From Lysobacter defluvii IMMIB APB-9 = DSM 18482 (lineage in GTDB: Bacteria > Pseudomonadota > Gammaproteobacteria > Xanthomonadales > Xanthomonadaceae): a DNA stretch of 64,000 bases. The notes under the pieces were generated by a model. It searched no databases and had not been told where the DNA came from. It worked only from the letters and a program-made list of their open reading frames with translations. Made by a program: the position numbers and the translations under genes. The stretch covers positions 1-64,000 of the forward strand of contig NZ_AUHT01000006.1 in the NCBI RefSeq assembly GCF_000423325.1. The letters run 5' to 3'. This document shows, piece by piece, positions 32,257 through 41,288 of the stretch (positions within the stretch are counted from its first letter, which is position 1; each line of letters starts with the position of its first letter).

Positions 32257-32729
32257 TGGATCCGGCCTCGCTCCCGCTGCGCGACATCCACCAGCCGCCG
32301 GCGCCGCCGTTCTGGCCGCCGGCACCGGGGTGGTGGCTGTTGGCGCTGGCAGTCCTCGCGCTGCTGGCCGCGTTCTGGTGGTGGCGGCGCCGGGAGGCGC
32401 GACGGCGTGCGGCGATCGCCCGGCTGTTCGACTCCGCAGTCGACGCCGCCCCGACCCCGGCCGCCGAGCTCGCGGCGATCTCGGAACTGCTCCGGCGTGC
32501 CGCACGCCGCATCTACCCGGCCGCGGACCGCCTCGACGGCGAGGCCTGGCTGGAGTTCCTCGACCGCCACGGCCCGGCACGAAAGAAGGACGCCATCGGC
32601 ACTGACTTCACCCGCGGGCCGGGCCGATTGCTGCTCGAAGGGCCGTGGCGCAGCGAGGTGCCCGCGGCCGAGGTCGCGCGCCTGCGGCCGCTGGCGCGGG
32701 CGCGGTTCCTGGCGTGGATGGGCGGCTGA
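32256..32729 (+). CDS. DUF4381 membrane protein
   Basis: A 157-residue protein with the family's N-terminal LPLRDIHQPPAPPFWPPAPG, one membrane helix (WWLLALAVLALLAAFWWW, about 26-43), a basic cytosolic run (RRREARRRAA) and a helical C-terminal domain (about 50-157) with DRLDGEAWLEFLDRHG. DUF4381 proteins are found almost only in MoxR/Bat operons and may tether the complex to the inner membrane; no activity is known. It overlaps both neighbours by single bases. Confidence 0.9.
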   Translation: MDPASLPLRDIHQPPAPPFWPPAPGWWLLALAVLALLAAFWWWRRREARRRAAIARLFDSAVDAAPTPAAELAAISELLRRAARRIYPAADRLDGEAWLEFLDRHGPARKKDAIGTDFTRGPGRLLLEGPWRSEVPAAEVARLRPLARARFLAWMGG

Positions 32730-33763
32730 TGGAGCTGCCCTCCGCCCCGGCAGCGCTCGGCTCCTTGGTGCTCGCATGGCCGTGGATGCTGCTCGCGCTC
32801 CCGCTGCCCCTGCTGGCGTGGTGGCTGCCGCCGCTGCGCCGGCGCGCCGGCGCGAGCCTGCGGGTACCGCTCGGCGATCGGCTGGCGCGGGTGGCCGCGG
32901 GCGGCGGTGCGGCCCCGGGGCGCCGCTTCCCGTGGCTGCTTGCACTGGCCTGGATTGCGCTGTGCCTGGCCGCGGCGCGCCCGCAGCAGCTGGGCGAGCC
33001 GGTGCAGCCGCCCCTCGAGGGACGAGAGCTGATGCTGGCGCTGGACCTGTCGGGGAGCATGCAGGAGCCGGACATGGTGCTCGGCGGCCGGCCGGTCGAC
33101 CGGCTCACCGCCGCCAAGGCGGTGCTGGCCGACTTCCTCGACCGCAGGCGCGGGGACCACGTCGGCTTGCTGGTGTTCGGGCGCCGCGCCTACGTGCTGG
33201 CTCCGCTCACCCGCGACCACGCCACGGTGCGCCAGCAGCTCGCCGACAGCGTGGTCGGCCTGGCCGGGCAGGAGACCGCGATCGGCGATGCCATCGGCTT
33301 GGCGGTCAAGCGCCTCCGCCCCGGGAGCGCCGATGGCGGGCGCGACGATTCGTCCACCCGCGACCGGGTCCTGGTCTTGCTGACCGACGGGGTGAACACC
33401 GCCGGCCTGCTGGACCCGCTCAAGGCGGCCGGGCTGGCCGCGGACGCCGGGGTGCGGGTACACACCATCGCGTTCGGCGGCGACGGGACGTTGTCGATCT
33501 TTGGCTTCCAGATCCCTCGTGGCGGCGAGCAGATCGACGAGGAAACGCTACAGGCGATTGCCGCGGAAACCGGCGGGATGTTCTTCCGCGCCCGCGACAC
33601 CGCCGAGCTCGCCGGCATCTATGCCGAAATCGATCGCCTCGAGCCGGTCGAGCTCCCGGGAGTCGCGGTGCGACCGCGTCTGGAGCGCTACCACTGGCCG
33701 CTGGCGCTGGCCTTTGGGCTGGGGCTGCTGTCCCTTGGGCTTGGCCTGTGGAGGCGGGCATGA
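32729..33763 (+). CDS. batA: BatA-like VWA-domain membrane protein
   Basis: A 344-residue protein with an N-terminal membrane helix pair (WPWMLLALPLPLLAWWLPP, about 16-34, and WLLALAWIALCLAAA), a VWA domain with intact MIDAS DLSGS (about 110-114), TDGVNTAG as a later MIDAS element, and a C-terminal membrane helix (WPLALAFGLGLLSLGLGLW). The domain should face the periplasm, as in Bat (Bacteroides aerotolerance) proteins. The metal site suggests it can bind protein partners. It starts at the TGATG overlap with the DUF4381 gene and ends in an ATGA overlap with batB. Confidence 0.93.
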   Translation: MELPSAPAALGSLVLAWPWMLLALPLPLLAWWLPPLRRRAGASLRVPLGDRLARVAAGGGAAPGRRFPWLLALAWIALCLAAARPQQLGEPVQPPLEGRELMLALDLSGSMQEPDMVLGGRPVDRLTAAKAVLADFLDRRRGDHVGLLVFGRRAYVLAPLTRDHATVRQQLADSVVGLAGQETAIGDAIGLAVKRLRPGSADGGRDDSSTRDRVLVLLTDGVNTAGLLDPLKAAGLAADAGVRVHTIAFGGDGTLSIFGFQIPRGGEQIDEETLQAIAAETGGMFFRARDTAELAGIYAEIDRLEPVELPGVAVRPRLERYHWPLALAFGLGLLSLGLGLWRRA

Positions 33764-35499
33764 GCGGCATGAGCGGCGTGCACCTGTTCCGGCCGGAATG
33801 GCTCTGGCTCCTGGCCTTGCTGCCGGTGCTCGCGTTCGCGTGGTGGCGCCGCCGGCGCCGGGCGCGGGCCTGGGAGGATGCCGTCGACCCTCACCTGCTG
33901 GCCCACCTGCTCGAGCGGGGGGAAGGCCGGCGTGGCCGGGCGTCCGCGGTCGCCGCGTTGCTGGCCTTCCTGGTGGCCGTGGTGGCACTGGCCGGGCCTT
34001 CGTGGCGGCAGGTGGCGCAGCCGCTGTGGCAGGGCGGGATGCCGCTGGTGGTGGCGATGGAGCTGTCGCCGGCAATGCTCGCCGCCGACCTGCCGCCCAG
34101 CCGCCTTGCCCGCGCGCGGGACAAGCTCTCCAGCCTGCTCGCCGGCCGCGAAGGCGGGCAGGTCGGACTGGTGGTGTACGGCGACGATGCGTTCACGGTG
34201 GCGCCGCTCACCGACGACCCGGCCAACGTCGCGGTGTTCCTCGACAGCCTGCATCCGGATGTGGTCCCGGTGCCGGGGCAGGCGGCGAGCCGCGGCCTGG
34301 AGCACGCTGTGCGGCTACTGGAGCAGGCGGGGTTCGATCGTGGGCAGGTGCTGCTGCTGGCCAGCGAGGCCGACGCGCGGGCGGCCTCCGCCGCCGCCGC
34401 CGCTCGCGCCGCGGGACACGAGGTATCGGTGCTCGGCATCGGCACGCAGGAAGGCGCGCCCTACCGCGCCGGCGACGGCCAGCTGCATACCTCGCGGCTG
34501 GACGTGGCGGGGCTGGAGTCGGTGGCACAGGCCGGCGGTGGCCGCTACCGCACGATGAGCGACGACGGCTCGGACCTGGAGGCACTGGGGGTGCTGGACC
34601 CTGGTGGCGGCACCGGGCAGTCCGCCGGCGGCGAGGCGTCGACCTGGGTCGATGAAGGTTACTGGCTGCTTCCGGTGCTGATGTTGCTGGTGCTCGCCGG
34701 CTTTCGCAGGGGCACCGGCATGCGGGTGCTGGTACTCGGGGCAGGGCTTGGCATGGTGCTCGCACCGCCGCCCGCGCAGGCCATCGACTGGTGGCAGCGG
34801 GCGGACCAGGCGCGGCACGAGCAGATGCAACAGGGCGTGGACGCCTACCGCGATGGCGAGTACGCGGCCGCGGCCCAGGCGTGGGAGGGGCTGGATACCG
34901 CCGACGCCCACTACAACCGGGGCAACGCCCTGGCGCGCCAGGGCCGCTTCGCCGAGGCGATCACGGCCTACGACCGCGCACTGGAACTGCAGCCGGGGAT
35001 GGAGGACGCGTTGGCCAACCGCGAGGTGGTGCAAGCGGCAATGGACCGCCAGCCGGACGGCGGGGGTGCCCCGCAGGATCCGGGCCAGCAGCCGGGCAAT
35101 CCGTCGTCCGCGGGGCAGTCGGGGCGGCCGGGCGAGGGCGAGCCCACGGGAGACCCGGGGGAGTCCGAAGGCCAGCCGGAGCCAGGATCGGAGGGCGATG
35201 CCGACAGTCCCGATCCCGGCGATACAGGCACCCCTCCGCCCGGCGGGGAATCCGGGCAGGATGCCGCCGACCAGGCGCAGCGCGACCGGATGGAGCAGGC
35301 CCTGGAGGACCGGCAGGACGCAGGGGAGCCCGAGACCGCGGTGGCGGAGCACGCCCCCGAGACCCCGCAGGAGCGCGAACGCCGCATCGCCAACGAGGCG
35401 TGGCTGCGCCGGGTCCCGGATGATCCGGGTGGCCTGCTGCGCGAGAAGTTCCGGATCGAACACGAACGGCGCCGCCTGCACGGCGGACGGGAGGACTGA
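33760..35499 (+). CDS. batB: BatB-like VWA protein fused to a BatC-like TPR domain
   Basis: A 579-residue protein. The N-terminal half has two membrane helices (LWLLALLPVLAFAWW, about 12-26; AVAALLAFLVAVVALAG, about 63-79) and a VWA fold (about 95-280), then a further helix (YWLLPVLMLLVLAGF). The C-terminal half holds TPR repeats (ADAHYNRGNALARQGRFAEA, about 383-402) and a long Pro/Gly/Asp/Glu-rich low-complexity tail (about 430-535), the features of BatC. The MIDAS position reads ELSPA (101-105) instead of DxSxS, so metal binding is doubtful. The start is the ATG overlapping batA; a second ATG is 3 codons later. Confidence 0.92.
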   Translation: MSGMSGVHLFRPEWLWLLALLPVLAFAWWRRRRRARAWEDAVDPHLLAHLLERGEGRRGRASAVAALLAFLVAVVALAGPSWRQVAQPLWQGGMPLVVAMELSPAMLAADLPPSRLARARDKLSSLLAGREGGQVGLVVYGDDAFTVAPLTDDPANVAVFLDSLHPDVVPVPGQAASRGLEHAVRLLEQAGFDRGQVLLLASEADARAASAAAAARAAGHEVSVLGIGTQEGAPYRAGDGQLHTSRLDVAGLESVAQAGGGRYRTMSDDGSDLEALGVLDPGGGTGQSAGGEASTWVDEGYWLLPVLMLLVLAGFRRGTGMRVLVLGAGLGMVLAPPPAQAIDWWQRADQARHEQMQQGVDAYRDGEYAAAAQAWEGLDTADAHYNRGNALARQGRFAEAITAYDRALELQPGMEDALANREVVQAAMDRQPDGGGAPQDPGQQPGNPSSAGQSGRPGEGEPTGDPGESEGQPEPGSEGDADSPDPGDTGTPPPGGESGQDAADQAQRDRMEQALEDRQDAGEPETAVAEHAPETPQERERRIANEAWLRRVPDDPGGLLREKFRIEHERRRLHGGRED

Positions 35500-35502
35500 C
35501 CG

Positions 35503-37197
35503 ATGCAAGCCGCCCTGCGGATCCTCGCCTGGATGGCGCTGCTGTTGCCGCTCGCCTTCGCCGGGCCCGTCCACGCGGAGGAGCCGCGTGCCTGGCTGGA
35601 CCGGGACGAGGTTGTCCTGGGCGAGACCGTCACCCTGAACATCCAGGCCGATGGCTCGACCCCGCCCGACTACGAGCCCCTGCGTGCCGACTTCGAGATC
35701 AGCGGACTCACCAGCCGCAGCCAGCTGGTGGCGGTCGACGGCGAGTCGCGGACGCGCACCCTGTTCGCCGCCGCGCTGCGCCCGCTGCGCGCGGGCACGA
35801 TCCTGATCCCGCCGTTGGTAGTGGGGGGCGAACGCAGTAACCCGGTGACCCTGGTCGTGGCGCCGGAATCGGCGCAGGAGCCCGCCGGCGCGGGCGCCGA
35901 CGTGTTCCTGGAGAGCGTGCCCGACGATCCCGAACCCTATGCCCAGCAGGCAGTCGGCTGGGTGGTGCGGCTGTACTCCGCGGTCCCGTTGGTGTCGGGG
36001 CAGCTCGACCAGCCGGCGCCGGCCGGGGCCACCCTGCGCCAGGTCGGCGAGGACGCCCAGTACACCCGCAGCGTCGCCGGCCGGCACTACAACGTCATCG
36101 AGCGGCGTTACCTGCTGATCCCCGAACGCAGCGGCCCGCTGGAAGTGCCGGGTGCCCGGTTCGAGGGGCGCGGTGCCCGCGGCTTTTTCGACGACGTGCT
36201 GGGCCGGGGCGGCAGCCTCACCGCCACCGCCCGACCACAGCGCCTGCAGGTGCAACCAGTGCCGGACGGCGCTCCCCAGCCCTGGCTGCCCCTGCACTCG
36301 CTTGCGCTGGGTTACCGCGCCTTGCCCCGGGAGCTGCACGCCGGCGCGGCGGCGACCGTGACCATTGAGATGGTCGCCGACGGCGCGGGCGAGGGCCAGG
36401 CACCGGAGCTGCGCTTGCCCGCCGTGCCCGGCCTGCGCGTGTTCCCGGAGCCTGCCCAGGTCGAGCAGCGGTTCGTGGACGGCCGGCCGCGGGTCACCGT
36501 GCGGCGACAGTTCGCGCTGGTGCCCTCGGCGGCGGGCGAGGTCACGCTCCCAGCCTTGGAACTGCAGTGGTGGGACGTGGGGGCCGATCGCGCGAGGACC
36601 GCGCGCCTGGAGCCGGTGACCCTGACCGTCCTGCCAGGTGCGGGCGTGCCCACCCGGCCGGCTCCCGCAGGTGCAACCGATCCCACGATGGGCGATCCGG
36701 GCGCGGACGCCGGCGCAGGGCTGGCTGGCGATGTCCCGGCGCCGCCCTCCAACCGCGGATGGATCCTCGCCGCCGCGACCTTTGCCGCGCTGTGGTTGCT
36801 GACGCTGGTCTGGGCCCTGCAGCGCCGCGCCCCCGCGGGCGCCCAGCCCGGCGACGCTCCGATAGGACGTGCGCAGCCGGCCGCGGACCCCTCGCTGCTC
36901 AAGCAGGCCCTGGACACGGGTGACCTCGGCGACGTGGCCGATGCGCTGTGCGCCCTGGCCGGGCCGGGGGTGCGGGACATGGACGGCGTGCGCGCCAGGC
37001 TTGCCGACCCGGCGCAGGTCGCGGCGGTGGAGGCGCTCGAGCGCGCGCGCTGGGCTGGCGGTGATGGGCCGGCGGCCCGGCGGCAGTTGCGCGAGGCCTT
37101 CGCCGGCGGCGCGCGCTGGCATCCCGCGCCAGTCGAATCGCCGCCATTGCTGGCTCCGCTGTACCCACGGCGGGGGGACACCAACGGCACAAGGTAG
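35503..37197 (+). CDS. batD: BatD-like protein (BatD/DUF7939 family)
   Basis: BatD is the large periplasmic partner of BatA/BatB. The 564-residue product has a signal peptide (MALLLPLAFAGPVHA-EE, cleavage near 26), tandem beta-sandwich repeats with the family's WLDRDEVVLGETVTLNIQ (about 30-47), SGLTSRSQLVAVDG, RRYLLIPERSGPLEVPGARF and similar blocks. A C-terminal membrane helix follows (WILAAATFAALWLLTLVWAL, about 421-440), then a cytosolic tail of about 110 residues. It follows batB by 3 bases and ends the operon. No enzyme motif is visible. Confidence 0.92.
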   Translation: MQAALRILAWMALLLPLAFAGPVHAEEPRAWLDRDEVVLGETVTLNIQADGSTPPDYEPLRADFEISGLTSRSQLVAVDGESRTRTLFAAALRPLRAGTILIPPLVVGGERSNPVTLVVAPESAQEPAGAGADVFLESVPDDPEPYAQQAVGWVVRLYSAVPLVSGQLDQPAPAGATLRQVGEDAQYTRSVAGRHYNVIERRYLLIPERSGPLEVPGARFEGRGARGFFDDVLGRGGSLTATARPQRLQVQPVPDGAPQPWLPLHSLALGYRALPRELHAGAAATVTIEMVADGAGEGQAPELRLPAVPGLRVFPEPAQVEQRFVDGRPRVTVRRQFALVPSAAGEVTLPALELQWWDVGADRARTARLEPVTLTVLPGAGVPTRPAPAGATDPTMGDPGADAGAGLAGDVPAPPSNRGWILAAATFAALWLLTLVWALQRRAPAGAQPGDAPIGRAQPAADPSLLKQALDTGDLGDVADALCALAGPGVRDMDGVRARLADPAQVAAVEALERARWAGGDGPAARRQLREAFAGGARWHPAPVESPPLLAPLYPRRGDTNGTR

Positions 37198-37247
37198 CGG
37201 CGCGCGGCTTTGCTAAGCTCGCCGGCCCCGGGGAGGAGACACCGCGA

Positions 37248-38564
37248 ATGAACCAGGCACCCGAGACCGCGCCGGCGGGCAAGCCGCGTATGCCCCTGCA
37301 CACCAGGATGCTGATCGGCTTCATCGTCGGCCTGGGCGCGGGCATCGCCGCCAACCTCCTGGTGGGCGAGGCCGCCTGGCTGGACGCGGTGATCCGCTAT
37401 GTCGCCGATCCGATCGGCCAGGTCTTCCTGCGCCTGCTGTTCATGCTGGTGATTCCGCTGGTGTTCTCCGCCCTGGTGCTGGGCGTGGTGGAACTGGGCG
37501 ACCCCCAATCACTCGGCCGCATCGGCGGGCGCACGCTGATCTGGATCCTGGTGGTCACCACCGCGGCGGTGACCATCGGGATGGTCATCGTGAACCTGTT
37601 CCAGCCTGGCGCCGGGATCCCGGAGGACGTGGCCGCGACCCTGCTGGCCAGCGGCTCGGAGCGCGCCGGGCAGATCGCGACCCAGCGCGAGGGCGTGTCG
37701 GGGATCGATATCCTGCTCAACATCATTCCCCGCAACCCGGTGCAGGCCGCCGCGGACGGCGACCTGATCGCGGTCATCTTCTTCGCGATGATGCTCGGCA
37801 TCGCGGCGACCATCCTGCGTACGCCTGCCACGAAGACCTTCGTCGGCGCCGTGGAGGGGCTGTACGAGATCTGCCTGAAGCTGATCGACTGGGTCATCCA
37901 GCTGGCGCCGTACGCCGTCGCTGCGCTGCTGTTCTCGATCACCGCCCGCCTCGGGCTCGACGTGCTGGTCCAGCTGGCGCAGTTCGTCGGCACGGTGCTC
38001 GCGGCGCTGGGCCTGCACATGTTCGTGGTGCTCCCGATCCTGCTGCTGCTGTTCGGCCGGATGAGCCCGCTGGTGTTCTTCCGCGGTGCCCAGCCGGCAC
38101 TGCTGACCGCGTTCTCGACCTCGTCCTCGTCGGCGACCCTGCCGACCTCGCTGATGGTCGCCGAGGAGAACCTGCGGGTGCCGCGGCCGGTTGCGCGCTT
38201 CGTGTGCACGGTGGGGTCCACCGCCAACATGAACGGCACGGCGCTGTTCGAAGGCATCACCGTCCTGTTCCTGGCGCAGTTCTTCGGCGTCGAACTCAGC
38301 CTGGCCCAGCAGGTCCTGGTGCTGCTGATGTGCGTGCTGGGCGGCATCGGCGCGGCGGGGGTGCCGGGCGGGTCGCTGCCGGTGATTGCGATGATCCTGG
38401 TGATGTTCGGCATCCCGCCGGAGGGCATCGGCCTGATCCTCGGCGTGGACCGGTTCCTGGACATGTGCCGCACCGTCGTGAACGTATGCGGCGACCTGGT
38501 CGGTTCGGTGGTCATCGGCCGCCACGAGGTGGCCGCCCCTGCGCCGCTTCCGCCCGGCGACTAG
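37248..38564 (+). CDS. Dicarboxylate/amino acid:cation symporter (SDF/DAACS family)
   Basis: The 438-residue inner-membrane protein belongs to the sodium- or proton-coupled glutamate/dicarboxylate transporters. It has about eight membrane helices and two re-entrant loops. The family signature is clear: STSSSSATLPTSL (HP1, about 287-299), TVGSTANMNGTALFEGI (TM7 NMDGT-like motif, about 322-338), GGIGAAGVPGGSLPV (HP2, about 365-379) and DRFLDMCRTVVNVCGD (TM8, about 401-416). Substrate could be glutamate, aspartate or C4-dicarboxylates. It starts after GGGGAGGAG (37230-37238) and is not clearly co-transcribed with batD. Confidence 0.92.
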   Translation: MNQAPETAPAGKPRMPLHTRMLIGFIVGLGAGIAANLLVGEAAWLDAVIRYVADPIGQVFLRLLFMLVIPLVFSALVLGVVELGDPQSLGRIGGRTLIWILVVTTAAVTIGMVIVNLFQPGAGIPEDVAATLLASGSERAGQIATQREGVSGIDILLNIIPRNPVQAAADGDLIAVIFFAMMLGIAATILRTPATKTFVGAVEGLYEICLKLIDWVIQLAPYAVAALLFSITARLGLDVLVQLAQFVGTVLAALGLHMFVVLPILLLLFGRMSPLVFFRGAQPALLTAFSTSSSSATLPTSLMVAEENLRVPRPVARFVCTVGSTANMNGTALFEGITVLFLAQFFGVELSLAQQVLVLLMCVLGGIGAAGVPGGSLPVIAMILVMFGIPPEGIGLILGVDRFLDMCRTVVNVCGDLVGSVVIGRHEVAAPAPLPPGD

Positions 38565-38739
38565 GCCGGGCTGCTGGGCAGGCCGCTGGGGGGGGTGACT
38601 TGCCGGGCGGCTGAACCGCGGCCGCGGCCGCGATCGTCGGATCCCGGCCCGGTCGCCTGACACGCCCGCCCGGGGGTGGGACAATGGCCGGCCCGCGTGG
38701 CCGACAGGCCGCGCGCGCCGCCCACTTCCAGAGCCCGCC

Positions 38740-40728
38740 ATGCCGACGCCGACCCGCCGCGACCTCGCCAACGCCATCCGTTTCCTCGCCATCGACGCCG
38801 TGCAGGCGGCCAACTCCGGCCACCCCGGCATGCCGATGGGCATGGCGGACATCGCCGAGGTGCTGTGGAACGACTACCTGAGCCACAACCCCGCCAATCC
38901 GGGCTGGCTCAACCGCGACCGCTTCGTGCTGTCGAACGGCCACGGCTCGATGCTGCAGTACGCGCTGCTGCACCTTGCCGGCTACGACCTGCCAATCGAG
39001 GAGCTGAAGAACTTCCGCCAGCTCGGCAGCAAGACCCCGGGGCACCCGGAGAACTTCGTCACCACCGGCGTGGAAACCACCACCGGGCCGCTGGGGCAGG
39101 GCTTCGCCAACGCGGTGGGTTTCGCGCTCGCCGAGAAGCTGCTGGCCCAGCGCTTCAACCGCGATGGCCACGAAATCGTCGACCACCGCACCTGGGTGTT
39201 CATGGGCGACGGCTGCCTGATGGAAGGCATCAGCCACGAGGCGGCGTCGCTGGCCGGCACCTGGGGGCTGAACAAGCTGGTGGCGTTCTGGGACGACAAC
39301 AGCATCAGCATCGACGGCGACGTAGCCGGCTGGTTCACCGACGACACCCCGGCGCGCTTCGAGGCCTACGGCTGGAACGTGGTGCGCGGCATCGACGGCC
39401 ACGACCCGGAGTCGATCAAGGCCGGCATCGAGCAGGCGCTCGCCTGCAGCGACAGGCCGACCCTGATCTGCTGCCGCACCACCATCGGCTACGGCTCGCC
39501 CAAGCACGCGGGCAAGGAATCCAGCCACGGCGCGCCGCTGGGCCTGGAGGACATCGCCGCCTGCCGCACCGGGCTGTGCTGGGAGCACGAGCCCTTCCAC
39601 GTTCCGCAGGACATCTACGACGCCTGGAACGCGACCGGCGCCGGGCGTGAGCGCGAGGAGGCCTGGAACCAGGCAATGGCCGCCTACCGCGAAGCCTTCC
39701 CGGAGCAGGCCGCCGAGTTCGAGCGCCGCATGCGCGGCGAGCTGCCGGCGGACTTCGCAACCCACGCCGACGAGTACATCGCCAAGCTCCAGGCCGAGGG
39801 CCCGAAGGTCGCTTCGCGCAAGGCCTCGCAGATGGCGATCGAAGCCTACGCGCCGCGCCTGCCCGAGCTGGTCGGCGGCTCGGCCGACCTGGCCGGCTCG
39901 AACCTGACCCTGTGGAGCGGCAGCAAGACCGTCGCCAGCACCGACCCGGACGCCAACTACATCTACTTCGGCGTGCGCGAGTTCGCCATGAGCGCCATCA
40001 GCAACGGCCTGGCCCTGCATGGCGGCTTCATCCCGTACGACGCGACGTTCCTGGTGTTCTCCGACTACGCCCGCAACGCGGTGCGCATGAGCGCGCTGAT
40101 GGGGGCGCGCGCGGTGCACGTCTATACCCACGATTCGATCGGCCTGGGCGAGGACGGCCCCACCCACCAGCCCATCGAGCACCTGGCCAGCCTGCGCTAC
40201 ATCCCCCACAACGACGTGTGGCGCCCGTGCGATGCGGTCGAATCCGCTGTCGCCTGGAAGGCCGCGGTCGAGCGCGCGGACGGCCCGAGCTGCCTGGTGT
40301 TCTCGCGCCAGAACCTGGACCCGCAGCAGCGCGAACCGGGGCAGGTGGCCGACATCGCCCGCGGCGGCTACGTGCTGAAGGACTCGGCGGGCGAGCCGGA
40401 GCTCATCCTGATCGCGACCGGCTCCGAGGTCGGGCTGGCGATGCAGGCGGCGCAGGAGCTGGGCGATTCGGTGCGCGTGGTGTCCATGCCGTCCACCGAC
40501 GTGTTCGACCGTCAGGACCAGGCCTACCGCGAATCGGTGCTGCCGAGGGCCTGCCGCAAGCGCGTGGCCATCGAGGCCGGCGTTTCCGACTTCTGGCGCA
40601 AGTACGTCGGGCTCGATGGCGCGGTGATCGGCATCGACCGCTTTGGCGCCAGCGCCCCGGCGGGCGACCTGTTCAAGCACTTCGGCTTCACCGTCGACAA
40701 CGTCGTCGAGGCCGCCCGCTCCCTCTGA
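38740..40728 (+). CDS. tkt: Transketolase
   Basis: Transketolase transfers two-carbon units with thiamine diphosphate in the non-oxidative pentose phosphate pathway. The 662-residue protein has [20 protein letters not shown] (about 14-33), the ThDP motif [20 protein letters not shown] through NSISIDG (about 155-190), [10 protein letters not shown], the second-domain [18 protein letters not shown] (about 465-482) and a C-terminal domain with TGSEVGLAM. Its length matches E. coli TktA (663). The ATG lies in GCCATG, 43 bases after a GACAAT -10-like element. RpiA of the same pathway is at the left end of the window. Confidence 0.97.
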   Translation: MPTPTRRDLANAIRFLAIDAVQAANSGHPGMPMGMADIAEVLWNDYLSHNPANPGWLNRDRFVLSNGHGSMLQYALLHLAGYDLPIEELKNFRQLGSKTPGHPENFVTTGVETTTGPLGQGFANAVGFALAEKLLAQRFNRDGHEIVDHRTWVFMGDGCLMEGISHEAASLAGTWGLNKLVAFWDDNSISIDGDVAGWFTDDTPARFEAYGWNVVRGIDGHDPESIKAGIEQALACSDRPTLICCRTTIGYGSPKHAGKESSHGAPLGLEDIAACRTGLCWEHEPFHVPQDIYDAWNATGAGREREEAWNQAMAAYREAFPEQAAEFERRMRGELPADFATHADEYIAKLQAEGPKVASRKASQMAIEAYAPRLPELVGGSADLAGSNLTLWSGSKTVASTDPDANYIYFGVREFAMSAISNGLALHGGFIPYDATFLVFSDYARNAVRMSALMGARAVHVYTHDSIGLGEDGPTHQPIEHLASLRYIPHNDVWRPCDAVESAVAWKAAVERADGPSCLVFSRQNLDPQQREPGQVADIARGGYVLKDSAGEPELILIATGSEVGLAMQAAQELGDSVRVVSMPSTDVFDRQDQAYRESVLPRACRKRVAIEAGVSDFWRKYVGLDGAVIGIDRFGASAPAGDLFKHFGFTVDNVVEAARSL

Positions 40729-40738
40729 CGCCCGCTCT

Positions 40739-40856
40739 TCCCCCTCTCCCGCTCGCGGGGCGAGACGGCGCTGCTTGCGCGCCACTGGCGCGCGCGTCGT
40801 CGAGCGCCTGCGCCGCTGGCGCAGGCCGGGGCGCGGAGCGGGGCCGGGGTGAGGGC
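40739..40856 (+). repeat. Palindrome-rich intergenic repeat element
   Basis: The spacer after tkt begins CCCCCTCTCCCGCTCGCGGGG and ends GCGGGGCCGGGGTGAGGG, the two halves of a CTCTCCC/GGTGAGGG element type common between genes in this family. Two perfect hairpins are nested inside: GCGCGCC/GGCGCGC (40777-40783 with 40787-40793) and GCCTGCGCC/GGCGCAGGC (40806-40814 with 40818-40826). It may serve as the tkt terminator or an RNA-stabilising structure. Whether copies exist elsewhere cannot be tested within this window. Confidence 0.55.
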
Positions 40857-40857
40857 C

Positions 40858-40885
40858 TTGACACCAAGGTTTACAAGCGTAATCT
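40858..40885 (+). promoter_or_regulatory. Promoter of the blaI-type operon
   Basis: A perfect TTGACA (40858-40863), 16-nt spacer, and TAATCT (40880-40885). Initiation near 40892 gives a short leader of about 25 nt. The -10 and spacer are covered by the first operator. Confidence 0.75.
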
Positions 40886-40912
40886 GCATGCAACGACCGT
40901 TTACGCGAGTAA
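40871..40912 (+). promoter_or_regulatory. Paired BlaI-type operators
   Basis: Two matching palindromes, TTAC-AAGC-GTAA (40871-40882) and TTAC-GCGA-GTAA (40901-40912), lie exactly 30 bp apart, close to three helical turns. They flank the -10/start region and end 4 bases before the repressor GTG. This is the layout expected for autoregulation by a dimeric BlaI/MecI-type repressor, whose known sites also have TAC/GTA arms. Confidence 0.78.
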
Positions 40913-40916
40913 TCAA

Positions 40917-41288
40917 GTGCAGATCAGCGAAGCCGAATCCGTCGTCATGGAGGCGCTCTGGCAGCGCCACCCCCTGGTTGCCGATGAGGTCGTAGCTGCC
41001 GTCGCCGCCGACCGCGGCTGGCAGGAGCCCACGGTCAAGACGCTCCTCAACCGCCTGCTGAAGAAGGGCGCGATCAGCGCCGAGCGCGACGGGCGCCGCT
41101 ACCTGTACTCCCCCGTGCTGCGGCGCGAGGACTGGGTGCTCGAGGAGAGCACGGGGCTGCTTGACCGGCTGTTCCAGGGACGGGTGGCGCCGCTGGTGGC
41201 GCACTTCAGCCAGCACCGGCGCCTGGACGAGGCCGACGTCGCCGAGCTGCGTCGCCTGCTGGAGGAGATCGACGATGGCAAGCGCTGA
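40917..41288 (+). CDS. BlaI/MecI/CopY-family transcriptional repressor
   Basis: A 123-residue winged-helix repressor. It begins QISEAESVVMEALWQRHPL, then WQEPTVKTLLNRLLKKGAIS (recognition helix, about 41-60) and DGRRYLYSPVL (wing), with a C-terminal dimerisation helix (about 85-122). BlaI proteins dimerise on paired operators and are cleaved when a membrane protease partner senses a signal. The GTG start gives the family N terminus and lies just after the operators; longer frames upstream run through the repeat and are rejected. The last 14 bases overlap the M56 peptidase gene, the normal blaI-blaR1 coupling. Confidence 0.92.
   Translation: MQISEAESVVMEALWQRHPLVADEVVAAVAADRGWQEPTVKTLLNRLLKKGAISAERDGRRYLYSPVLRREDWVLEESTGLLDRLFQGRVAPLVAHFSQHRRLDEADVAELRRLLEEIDDGKR

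Noticed and set aside
32407-35499. A 1030-residue frame ending in BatB
   Set aside because: The part before 33760 lies in another frame of the DUF4381 and BatA genes; the real protein starts at the ATGA overlap.
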